Source of the DNA: Gammaproteobacteria bacterium
GTDB lineage: Bacteria > Pseudomonadota > Gammaproteobacteria > SZUA-229
Reading direction: 5' to 3'
Assembly (NCBI GenBank): GCA_013138755.1
Contig: WTCC01000292.1
Span: 1 to 12,215, forward strand
DNA: 12,215 nt
Part shown: piece after piece, positions 1 to 6,693 of the stretch
Layout: every line of letters starts with the position of its first letter
How positions within the stretch are numbered: the stretch's first letter is position 1
Translations under genes and position numbers: made by a program
Notes under the pieces: model-generated
The model's database searches: none
What the model was told of the DNA's origin: nothing
Seen by the model: the letters and a program-made list of their open reading frames with translations, nothing else

Positions 1-200
1 CGATATGCTTCTAACACTAGCTCTTTGGCAACTGAATCGGTAGGGTCATTGCACTCATAAGGTAACTTTTTTAGTTTTGATATGGCTTCCTGTAACAATG
101 TTTTATCAATAATAATAGGGTCTTTAACATAGCTTCTAAGATGTGCTTTTATTCTAAATTTTTCTAAAACATCACTTTTCTTTTTATATGAATTAATCAT
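1..200 (-). CDS. Unidentified AT-rich protein, 5' part only
   Basis: An open frame starts at an ATG (200-198) and continues without a stop to the left edge, giving 66 visible residues. A good Shine-Dalgarno (AGGAG on the minus strand, about seven bases before the ATG) supports the start. The visible part begins MINSYKKKSDVLEKF and is rich in Lys, Ile and Leu, with no signal peptide or membrane segment. It looks like a soluble, largely helical protein. I do not recognise a family. GC over this stretch is about 30% (60 of 200 bases), well below the neighbouring trxC, and AGA and ATA codons are used freely. This suggests recent acquisition or an accessory region beginning to the left. It is divergent from trxC, with 164 bases between their starts. 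The missing 3' part prevents any functional call. Confidence 0.7.
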   Translation of the reverse strand, partial: MINSYKKKSDVLEKFRIKAHLRSYVKDPIIIDKTLLQEAISKLKKLPYECNDPTDSVAKELVLEAY

Positions 201-364
201 ATTTTTTCTCCTAGATAGTGTTACTAGAGAGATTAGTGAGGTTTTGAATTGTTTAATTGACAGGTTACGCCAATCGGTTGACGTTGGATTTAGACGGTTT
301 TATTGAAAATCAGCTGTTTATCCACATATTGTTTGTTAATTAGCAGATTTATAGAGAGAGTATT

Positions 365-799
365 ATGAGTGATACGAAACACATCGTGTGCCCGGCATGT
401 AACGCGGTTAATCGCATTCCCTCGGCCAGGATCGATTCCAGACCATCTTGTGGCAAGTGCCATAAACCATTGTTTGATGGGCATCCCGTTACATTGACCA
501 GCGAAAACTTTCAGAAGCACATTGGTCGCAGTGATATTCCTGTTGTGGTTGATTTTTGGGCGCCCTGGTGTGGCCCCTGCAAGATGATGGCGCCAGCATT
601 TGAACAGGCTTCAGCTGACTTGCAGCCAACTGTAAGATTGGCAAAATTGAATACTGAAGATGAGAACGATGTTGGTGCTCAGCTGAATATCCGCAGCATA
701 CCGACCATGGTTATTTTTAAAAATGGCAAAGAAGTAGCAAGGCAAGCAGGGGCTATGAGTACGGCTGATATTAAATCGTGGATTAGTCAATTTACATAA
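365..799 (+). CDS. trxC: Thioredoxin 2 (zinc-binding thioredoxin TrxC)
   Basis: Cytosolic protein-disulfide reductase of 144 residues, close to E. coli TrxC (139). An N-terminal zinc ribbon is formed by two CxxC pairs (C9/C12 and C29/C32). It is followed by a thioredoxin fold with the redox motif WCGPC at residues 68-72 and the cis-proline in SIPT (P113). In the family, thioredoxin reductase recharges the active-site disulfide, and the zinc domain tunes redox potential and gives oxidative-stress roles. The start is supported by a purine-rich GAGAG ending four bases before the ATG. The gene stands alone: a divergent gene lies upstream, and 191 bases without a clear terminator lie downstream. 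A weak sigma70-like pair (TTGACG at 278-283, TATTGA at 301-306, 17-base spacer) lies upstream. OxyR control is known in E. coli but I see no site here. Confidence 0.95.
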   Translation: MSDTKHIVCPACNAVNRIPSARIDSRPSCGKCHKPLFDGHPVTLTSENFQKHIGRSDIPVVVDFWAPWCGPCKMMAPAFEQASADLQPTVRLAKLNTEDENDVGAQLNIRSIPTMVIFKNGKEVARQAGAMSTADIKSWISQFT

Positions 800-950
800 A
801 CGCCTGATTTATCGTAGAAACTTTGCTTCTTTAGTATTTTTAAGCATTTATATGAGTTTTATAATCCTTATAACGTTTTAAAACTTGTATATTATATCGA
901 TTGGAAGTTACTGAATTTTTTGACAAAATCGTTTTTTTCAGGGAAACTCC

Positions 951-968
951 ATGGACTTTTATAAATAG
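951..968 (+). other. Possible five-codon leader ORF before the SCP2-like gene
   Basis: A five-codon frame (M-D-F-Y-K-stop) follows an AGGGA Shine-Dalgarno (940-944) at six-base spacing. It ends 22 bases before the SCP2-like start, in a different frame. The downstream gene has its own AGGA at 979-982, so this may be chance. Confidence 0.2.
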
Positions 969-990
969 CAATAAAACTAGGATTTAATTA

Positions 991-1389
991 ATGGCTGAAT
1001 TATTCTCGAAAGAATGGTCACAAGCTTTCATGGATGCGTGGAACTCAGATGAAGCGTTAACCGCATCATTGCAAAAGGCTGGTTTTAATTCTGTGGTTGC
1101 TTTTGGCCTGCCAGAAGTAACAGAGCCAGCTTTTATTATGACGATTGAAAATGGTATCGTTGCTTCGATTAATAATGCGCCATTAGAGGATATTAAGTGG
1201 GACATAAGGGCCAGTACAGAAAACTGGATATCTCTTATCGTAAAACCACCCGGCTTAATGAAATTGGGCATTGCATATACTTCTAGAAAGTTGCGTTTTA
1301 CCAAGGGTGACTATGCAACGATGATTAAAGATCCAAGTTTGGCAGGAGCATTTGTGAAATCGTTTGCTCTGATGGGTAAAGTGCTCTGA
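991..1389 (+). CDS. SCP2-like (sterol carrier protein 2 domain) protein
   Basis: A 132-residue protein made of a single SCP2-type lipid-binding domain. Supporting features are the mixed alpha/beta pattern, the central segment around residues 48-75 (FIMTIENGIV and WDIRAST) and the C-terminal FTKGDYATMIKDP...AGAFVKSF stretch (residues 103-125), which resembles the end of bacterial SCP2 domains. There is no signal peptide, so it is probably cytosolic and binds a lipid or acyl ligand in a hydrophobic tunnel. The true ligand of stand-alone bacterial members is generally unknown. The start is well supported by AGGA (979-982) eight bases before the ATG. It is a single-gene unit, closed by a strong terminator 24 bases after the stop. 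The 191 bases before it are AT-rich and contain a perfect palindrome, GTTTTAAAAC (875-884), and a TATAAT (860-865) without a convincing -35. Confidence 0.72.
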   Translation: MAELFSKEWSQAFMDAWNSDEALTASLQKAGFNSVVAFGLPEVTEPAFIMTIENGIVASINNAPLEDIKWDIRASTENWISLIVKPPGLMKLGIAYTSRKLRFTKGDYATMIKDPSLAGAFVKSFALMGKVL

Positions 1390-1412
1390 TTACAGATATT
1401 GTTTCTACTAGG

Positions 1413-1440
1413 AAGGCTGGTTGTAAAACCGGCCTTTTTT
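1413..1440 (+). terminator. Intrinsic terminator after the SCP2-like gene
   Basis: A hairpin with left arm AAGGCTGGTT (1413-1422) and right arm AACCGGCCTT (1427-1436) pairs over ten positions with one G-T wobble and a four-base loop. It runs straight into a T-tract (1435-1440). This separates the SCP2-like gene from the arsenosugar unit. Confidence 0.88.
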
Positions 1441-1550
1441 GTGCGTGAAGACTAAACGTCGGCAGGCACTGTAGAAACATGTTTTGAACTGCTGCCAGTT
1501 TTGTTTGTCGTTAATGTGCAGATGTTTTTAATTACCGGTTTAGTGGTTCA

Positions 1551-2957
1551 ATGATGAAAAAACGAGATTTGGTCGTGATTGGCGGCGGTGCAGGAGGCCT
1601 GGTGGTTGCCAGTGTCGCAGCGCAGTTAGGGCTGGATGTCGTATTGATTAATAAAGAGGAAGCGATGGGTGGCGACTGTCTGCATTACGGTTGTGTACCC
1701 AGTAAAGCCTTATTGAAAAGTGCATCAGTTGCACATCTGATATCTAATGCGGAACGTTGGGGTTTAGTTTCAGTAAAACCACAGGTTGACATGCAAGAAG
1801 TTAATCTGGCGATCAAGAAAGCCATTGATACCATCCAGGTTCATGATAGTCGTGAACGCTTTGAAGCTTTAGGCTGTGAAGTTATTACAGGCGAGGCTAG
1901 TTTTACATCGACTTCACAGATAGAAGTTAATGATGAAAAGATTGATGCTAAACGTTTTGTTATCGCGACGGGTTCCTCTGTTTTTATTCCGCCGATTAAA
2001 GGTATGGATAAAGTTAGCTATTTAACAAATGAAGACATGTTTAGTCTACCTGTACTGCCGAAAAGTTTAATCGTTTTAGGTGGAGGGCCTGTTGGTGTCG
2101 AGATGGCACAAGCCTATTCACGACTGGGGTCTGAGGTAACGATTGTTGAGCTGGCTTCCAGGCTAATCTCACGAATGGATAAAAGTGCATCTACAATTCT
2201 TGCAGATGTTTTGTCATCTGAAAATATATCTGTTCTTTTGAATACAGAAGTTGTCGAGGTATCCGAGCAGGATGATATTAAGCGAATTAGCTTAAGCGAT
2301 GGATCAATGCTTCAGGCAGATGCATTATTACTGGCTATCGGTCGCCGTCCGGTTGTTGACAGCCTCAATTTAGTTAAGGCAGGTGTAAGCTACAGCGCTA
2401 AAGGCATTGAAGTGAATAGAAAAATGCAGTCCACCAATAAAAGAATTTTCGCCTGTGGAGATGTAACAGGTGAGATGCCTTTGACACATGTGGCAGAATT
2501 GCAGGCAGGTATCGTCATTGCAAACATGATCTTCAAATTACCTAAAAAGATTAGTTATGATGTCGTGCCGTCGGTCGTTTATACCGAACCAGAAGTGGCG
2601 CAGGTAGGGATTACTGTTGAGCAATGTGAAAAGTTGAATAAAGGAGAGATTTATCAATTTGAGATATCGCAGCTTGATCGTGCAGTAACAGATAATAATA
2701 AGACAGGTGTTGCTAAAATATTAACTGATAACGGACGGATCGTGGGTGCGCATATCATTGCGCCGCATGCAGGAGAGCTGATTCATGAGTTGGCATTAGC
2801 GATACAGGAAAAGATGAAGGTATCAAAAATCACTTCGCTAGTTCATGCTTATCCCAGCTATTCACAACTCAACAAACGACTTGCAGGACAGTATTATGCT
2901 GAACGGTTTTTTAGCCCTCTAACGAGAAAGATTGTAAAGTTTCTTAACAGGTTTTAA
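1551..2957 (+). CDS. Lipoamide-dehydrogenase/mercuric-reductase-like FAD disulfide oxidoreductase
   Basis: Class I pyridine nucleotide-disulfide oxidoreductase, 468 residues. It has the FAD-binding GGGAGG (11-16), the redox-active disulfide in GGDCLHYGCVPSK (C43 and C48), the NAD-binding GGGPVG (177-182) with Glu200 ending the fold (suggesting NADH rather than NADPH), the second FAD motif ACGDVTG (301-307) and a C-terminal dimerisation domain. The lipoamide dehydrogenase motif HPTxxE is replaced by YPSYSQ (434-439), so the catalytic His is Tyr and its partner Glu is Gln. There is no N-terminal metal-binding domain and no C-terminal Cys pair, so it is not a true MerA. It heads a four-gene unit and ends nine bases before arsS, which suggests a reductive step in arsenosugar synthesis, such as on arsenic, a thiol carrier or a quinone; this is inference. 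The second ATG (1554) sits better behind the weak AGTGG (1542-1546). Confidence 0.85.
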   Translation: MMKKRDLVVIGGGAGGLVVASVAAQLGLDVVLINKEEAMGGDCLHYGCVPSKALLKSASVAHLISNAERWGLVSVKPQVDMQEVNLAIKKAIDTIQVHDSRERFEALGCEVITGEASFTSTSQIEVNDEKIDAKRFVIATGSSVFIPPIKGMDKVSYLTNEDMFSLPVLPKSLIVLGGGPVGVEMAQAYSRLGSEVTIVELASRLISRMDKSASTILADVLSSENISVLLNTEVVEVSEQDDIKRISLSDGSMLQADALLLAIGRRPVVDSLNLVKAGVSYSAKGIEVNRKMQSTNKRIFACGDVTGEMPLTHVAELQAGIVIANMIFKLPKKISYDVVPSVVYTEPEVAQVGITVEQCEKLNKGEIYQFEISQLDRAVTDNNKTGVAKILTDNGRIVGAHIIAPHAGELIHELALAIQEKMKVSKITSLVHAYPSYSQLNKRLAGQYYAERFFSPLTRKIVKFLNRF

Positions 2958-2966
2958 TTGTAAACG

Positions 2967-3923
2967 ATGAAAGATACATTTGATTTATTGGTCGATACCA
3001 ACTTTCCGCGAATTAAGAGGTCAGCGCTTGATACGCTGCAGGTTAATTTAGGTTACCTGTGTAATCAGCAATGTCTGCATTGTCATGTCGATGCGAGTCC
3101 ACGACGCACAGAGATAATGTCGATCGATACGATAAATGATGTGCTGGTTTTTATAGAGAAAAAAAATATAAAAACGCTGGATCTGACTGGCGGTGCTCCA
3201 GAAATGAATCCTAACTTTCCTTTTCTGGTTAAGGGAGCAAAAAAGTTAGGCGTGCACGTTATAGATCGTTGCAATCTGACCATACTTCTTGAGAAAGGTT
3301 TTGAGAATACGGCGTCTTTTCTGGCTGAAAATGAGGTTGAAGTAATTGCATCTATGCCGTGTTATCTGGAAGAAAATGTCGATGCGCAACGTGGTAAAGG
3401 GGTATTTGATGGCAGTATCGAAGGCTTAAAATTACTCAATCGTCATGGTTATGGTGTAGATTCGCGCTTGCAGCTTAATCTTGTATACAACCCGCAAGGC
3501 ATCGACTTGCCACCTGGGCAGATAGAGCTGGAGTCGAGTTATAAAAAAGAACTAAAGCAACGTTATGATATCTCGTTTAATCATCTGTTTACTATCACCA
3601 ATATGCCAATTAAGCGTTTTGGCAGCACCTTGGTTTCTAAAGGTTTATTTGAAGAATACATGCAGGTGCTAAAAAATTCATATAGTAAAGAGAACCTGTC
3701 GGGGGTTATGTGTCGCACTACACTGAGTGTCGACTGGCAAGGTTATGTCTATGATTGTGACTTTAATCAGATGCTGGATCTGCCATTAGGTCGTTCGGCA
3801 GAGAGCACGCATATCAATAGCCTATTGCAGGGTGATGTCTCAGGTCAGGACATAGCGATAATGGACCATTGTTATGGTTGTACTGCGGGTCAGGGTAGTA
3901 GTTGTGGTGGCGCGTTAATCTAA
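2967..3923 (+). CDS. arsS: Arsenosugar biosynthesis radical SAM protein ArsS
   Basis: Radical SAM enzyme of 318 residues, full length for the TIGR04167 family. The [4Fe-4S] cluster motif CNQQCLHC supplies C32, C36 and C39, and GGAPE (75-79) is the SAM-binding glycine motif. A C-terminal Cys-rich domain contributes C249, C264, C302, C305 and C313, including CYGCTAGQGSSC (302-313). Some family members carry selenocysteine in this region; here all positions are Cys and there is no in-frame UGA. In cyanobacteria, ArsS is reported to join 5'-deoxyadenosyl from SAM to dimethylarsenite, giving the precursor of oxo-arsenosugars. The start matches the family's usual N-terminus, with LQVNLGYLCN shortly after, but there is no Shine-Dalgarno in the nine-base gap. 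Translation is therefore probably coupled to the preceding gene. Flanking by the flavoprotein and both rSAM-associated transferases supports the call. Confidence 0.92.
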   Translation: MKDTFDLLVDTNFPRIKRSALDTLQVNLGYLCNQQCLHCHVDASPRRTEIMSIDTINDVLVFIEKKNIKTLDLTGGAPEMNPNFPFLVKGAKKLGVHVIDRCNLTILLEKGFENTASFLAENEVEVIASMPCYLEENVDAQRGKGVFDGSIEGLKLLNRHGYGVDSRLQLNLVYNPQGIDLPPGQIELESSYKKELKQRYDISFNHLFTITNMPIKRFGSTLVSKGLFEEYMQVLKNSYSKENLSGVMCRTTLSVDWQGYVYDCDFNQMLDLPLGRSAESTHINSLLQGDVSGQDIAIMDHCYGCTAGQGSSCGGALI

Positions 3924-3941
3924 CATCATTACCTGCCCTCT

Positions 3942-4610
3942 ATGAAAATATCAATCATCATACCTGTCTTAAATGAAGAGAATAATCTTCCGAAGATATT
4001 GTGCGCTTTGCGGAATTTTCGTGATTTAGGTCATGAGGTAATTGTGGTCGATGGTGGTAGTGCAGATAATAGTTTAAGCATTGCTCATGATGGATCTGAT
4101 GCGGTCGTAGTGTCCAGACCTGGTCGTGCGGCTCAGATGAATCATGGTGCAGCGGTTGCAACCGGCGATGTTTTTTTATTTTTACACGCTGATACCGCAT
4201 TGCCCGAAAATGCAATACGCCTTATCTCATCTCTGCAGGGTGACAGTTTTTGGGGGTATTTTAATATTCGATTGTCGGGGAAAAAAGCCATTTTTAGATT
4301 GATCGAGTGGATGATTAATCGACGGTCTTCATTGTCATCGATAGCGACAGGAGATCAGTCTATCTTCGTGGCGAAAAAGCTATTCAATAATATAAACGGT
4401 TTTCCTGAGATAGAACTGATGGAAGATATTGCGATCAGTCGTTTGTTAAAAACTGAAACTTCTCCTGTGTGTTTGCCTTCTAAGGTGCTTACTTCGAGTA
4501 GACGCTGGGAAAATAATGGAATTACTTCTACTGTATTGTTGATGTGGAAATTGCGATTATTTTATTTTTTTGGCGTGTCGCCAGAAAAACTTAGTAAGTT
4601 ATACCGTTAA
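3942..4610 (+). CDS. Arsenosugar-type family 2 glycosyltransferase (TIGR04283)
   Basis: GT-A fold glycosyltransferase of 222 residues, typical of the short TIGR04283 family (rSAM/selenodomain-associated transferase 2). It starts with the GT2 signature SIIIPVLNEENNLP (4-17). This is followed by the nucleotide-sugar motif VDGGSADNS (36-44), the family-specific GRAAQMNHGA (61-70), the metal-binding region LHADT (81-85), GDQ (137-139) and MEDI (160-163), where the acceptor-side acidic residue of GT2 enzymes normally lies. There is no long membrane anchor, so it is probably cytosolic or peripheral. By association it would attach or modify the sugar or aglycone of the arsenosugar; neither donor nor acceptor can be read from the sequence. 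It follows arsS after 18 bases with no Shine-Dalgarno. Confidence 0.88.
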   Translation: MKISIIIPVLNEENNLPKILCALRNFRDLGHEVIVVDGGSADNSLSIAHDGSDAVVVSRPGRAAQMNHGAAVATGDVFLFLHADTALPENAIRLISSLQGDSFWGYFNIRLSGKKAIFRLIEWMINRRSSLSSIATGDQSIFVAKKLFNNINGFPEIELMEDIAISRLLKTETSPVCLPSKVLTSSRRWENNGITSTVLLMWKLRLFYFFGVSPEKLSKLYR

Positions 4611-4621
4611 TAAAACTGTCT

Positions 4622-5233
4622 ATGTTATATGACGATACGATTATTCTTCTCTTTGCCAAAGCACCTATAGCAGGGAGTGTTAACACTCGACTGATTCCGG
4701 ATATCGGCGTTGAGAAAGCGACAGACTTGCAAGAAAATTTAATCCATCAACGTTTGTCGATGTTAACTGAGGCGCAGGTTTGTGATGTTGTCTTAATGTG
4801 CACGCCTGATACGCAACATGACTGTTTTACTGAATGCAGGCAAAAGTATGAGGTGACATTGTCGGTACAGTCAGGCAGTGATCTTGGCTGGCGTATGTAC
4901 AATGCGGCTAAAGAAGTACTGCAGTCATATCAACACTGCATACTTATCGGTACAGATGCACCCGCTTTAGATGAAGAGTTAATCGAGCAGGCTATCGAGG
5001 TATTGCACGCGGATACAGAGGTGGTGATCGTGCCTGCTGAAGATGGTGGTTATGTTTTATTAGGTATGCAACATGCTCATACTTTTCTATTTGAAGATAT
5101 CGATTGGGGTAGTGCAGCGGTGATGCAGCAGTCACGCAAGAAGCTTGAGACTAATAACATCTCCTTTAGAGAGCTCGCTACGTGTTGGGATGTGGATAGA
5201 TTGGAAGATTATCAGCGCTATCTGGCAATGTAG
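4622..5233 (+). CDS. DUF2064 transferase, arsenosugar-associated (TIGR04282)
   Basis: A 203-residue DUF2064 protein (rSAM/selenodomain-associated transferase 1). It has a nucleotidyltransferase/GT-A-like fold. Visible motifs are FAKAPIAGSVNTRL (11-24), IGTDAPAL (around 108-115), PAEDGGYVLLG (around 138-148), DIDWGS (around 159-164) and the closing DVDRLEDY. In most members the first motif reads KTRL. Here Asn21 replaces that Lys, which may affect substrate binding. It is the last gene of the arsenosugar unit, 11 bases after the glycosyltransferase, with no Shine-Dalgarno, and its stop lies 20 bases from the convergent nhaD stop. Its exact reaction is not established. A role in making the activated sugar or transferring it is suggested by the fold and by constant co-occurrence with ArsS. 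Confidence 0.87.
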   Translation: MLYDDTIILLFAKAPIAGSVNTRLIPDIGVEKATDLQENLIHQRLSMLTEAQVCDVVLMCTPDTQHDCFTECRQKYEVTLSVQSGSDLGWRMYNAAKEVLQSYQHCILIGTDAPALDEELIEQAIEVLHADTEVVIVPAEDGGYVLLGMQHAHTFLFEDIDWGSAAVMQQSRKKLETNNISFRELATCWDVDRLEDYQRYLAM

Positions 5234-5253
5234 GCCATGTTCTCTGGTCAAAT

Positions 5254-6663
5254 CTACACAAAATAACTTTCGTTGATCCACATGTGTGTAACGATACTGG
5301 CGGCGTAGCCTAAAGCAATGACTGGCGTCCATTTAAGGTGGCCGAAGAAAGTGTATTTGCCATGAGCTTGTCCCATGAGTGCTACACCTGCTGCAGATCC
5401 TATCGATAACATGGAACCTCCCACACCAGCGGTTAATGTGACGAGAAGCCATTGACCAGTCGACATATCGGGGTTCATCGTTAGCACAGCAAACATGACT
5501 GGAATGTTATCGATGATAGCAGACAGTACGCCGACAGCAATATTTGCGTTGGTTGCTCCCCAGCCTGTGTACATGAGTTCAGAGGCCATGGCGAGATATC
5601 CAAGAAAACCTAAACCACCAACACAGAGAACGACGCCGTAGAAAAAGAATAAGGTATCCCACTCGGCACGCGCAACACGTGCAAAGATATCATAAGGTAC
5701 AACACTACCGACATTACCAGAGTTTGCTTCATCTGCAGCATGATGCTTGAAGTGTGTCTTCTTCAGATAAAATCCCATGAATTTTAGATAGCCTAGACCG
5801 GTCAGCATACCGATTACAGGTGGCAGGCCAAGGAAGTTATGGAAGCAGACAGCGGTGGTGATAGTCAGGAGAAATAAAATGATAATGCGTTTTGCCCCAC
5901 GCTTCATGCTGATTTTTTCATCCATTGCTTCTGGTTTTTCATTGGGAATAGCGAAATGCATGATGCTGGCAGGTATAATAAAGTTAACAACGGAGGGGAT
6001 AAATAAAGCGAAAAACGTCCAGAAATCCATGATGCCTTTTTGCCAGACCATCAACGTTGTGATGTCACCAAAGGGGGAGAATGCACCGCCAGCATTAGCC
6101 GCAACGACGATATTGATGCAGGCGAGCGTGACAAATTTTGTGTTATCACCACCGACTGCAAGGACGACGGCGCACATTAATAATGCAGTTGTTAGATTGT
6201 CCGCCACGGGTGAAATGAAAAATGCAAGGATGCCAGTCATCCAGAATAATGCACGGAAGCCAAAGCCTCTATTGATTAACCAGGATCGTAAAGCATTAAA
6301 CACCTGTCGTTCTTCCATGGCATTGACGTAAGTCATAGCCACTAGCAGGAATAACATCAATTCAGTGTATTCGAGGAAGTTGTCGCGAACAGCATGCTCA
6401 GCAAGCTCTGGCATGCCATGTTGTGTGTAGTACCAGCCAATCATTCCCCATATTAGGCCAGCGGCGATGATGACAGGTTTGGATTTTCTAAGATCAATAA
6501 ATTCTTCACCCATTACCATCAAGTATGCAACGACAAAAATGGCGATGGCGGTAAAGCCAATAGCGCTATTGGTCAGATCAATGGGTTCGTGAATGAGTTG
6601 TTCGGATGCGGCTGAGAGAGACGGTGATATTAAAGTGAGTATGAGAAGACATAAGATTTTCAT
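5254..6663 (-). CDS. nhaD: Sodium:proton antiporter NhaD
   Basis: Inner-membrane Na+(Li+)/H+ antiporter of the ArsB/NhaD ion transporter superfamily, 469 residues. The frame opens at a GTG (6672), but the ATG at 6663 is preceded by GGAGT at seven-base spacing, so I start it there. The first 18 or so residues look like a signal-type segment (MKILCLLILTLISPSLSA), followed by about eleven hydrophobic spans. Conserved motifs are SPVADNLTTALLM (151-163) and ANAGGAFSPFGDITTLM (189-205), the latter diagnostic of NhaD rather than of the arsenite pump ArsB. It would export sodium in exchange for protons at alkaline or saline conditions. It is last in a minus-strand run, 30 bases after the phosphatase stop, and converges on the arsenosugar unit with only 20 bases between stops. 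Confidence 0.93.
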   Translation of the reverse strand: MKILCLLILTLISPSLSAASEQLIHEPIDLTNSAIGFTAIAIFVVAYLMVMGEEFIDLRKSKPVIIAAGLIWGMIGWYYTQHGMPELAEHAVRDNFLEYTELMLFLLVAMTYVNAMEERQVFNALRSWLINRGFGFRALFWMTGILAFFISPVADNLTTALLMCAVVLAVGGDNTKFVTLACINIVVAANAGGAFSPFGDITTLMVWQKGIMDFWTFFALFIPSVVNFIIPASIMHFAIPNEKPEAMDEKISMKRGAKRIIILFLLTITTAVCFHNFLGLPPVIGMLTGLGYLKFMGFYLKKTHFKHHAADEANSGNVGSVVPYDIFARVARAEWDTLFFFYGVVLCVGGLGFLGYLAMASELMYTGWGATNANIAVGVLSAIIDNIPVMFAVLTMNPDMSTGQWLLVTLTAGVGGSMLSIGSAAGVALMGQAHGKYTFFGHLKWTPVIALGYAASIVTHMWINESYFV

Positions 6664-6693
6664 GTTAATCACTCCAGAGTATTAGTCATTCTT

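Noticed and set aside
920..925. TTGACA as a -35 box for the SCP2-like gene.
   Set aside because: No acceptable -10 lies 16 to 18 bases downstream.
1443..1454. GCGTGAAGACTA occurring here and again at 11799-11810.
   Set aside because: Two copies of 12 bases in 12 kb with unrelated contexts and no further extension; most likely chance.
1551..2957. The flavoprotein as a true mercuric reductase (MerA).
   Set aside because: It has no N-terminal heavy-metal domain, no C-terminal vicinal Cys pair, and no other mer genes are nearby.
5855..6331. A 158-codon open frame on the plus strand inside nhaD.
   Set aside because: It is antisense to a well-conserved gene, with Asn/Lys/Met-rich low-information sequence and no family motifs.
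5254..6663. NhaD as an arsenite or arsenosugar exporter, since it shares a superfamily with ArsB and faces the arsenosugar unit.
   Set aside because: The ANAGGAFSPFGDITTLM and SPVADNLTTA motifs are those of NhaD, and the gene is in the opposite, mtaD-ubiG direction.
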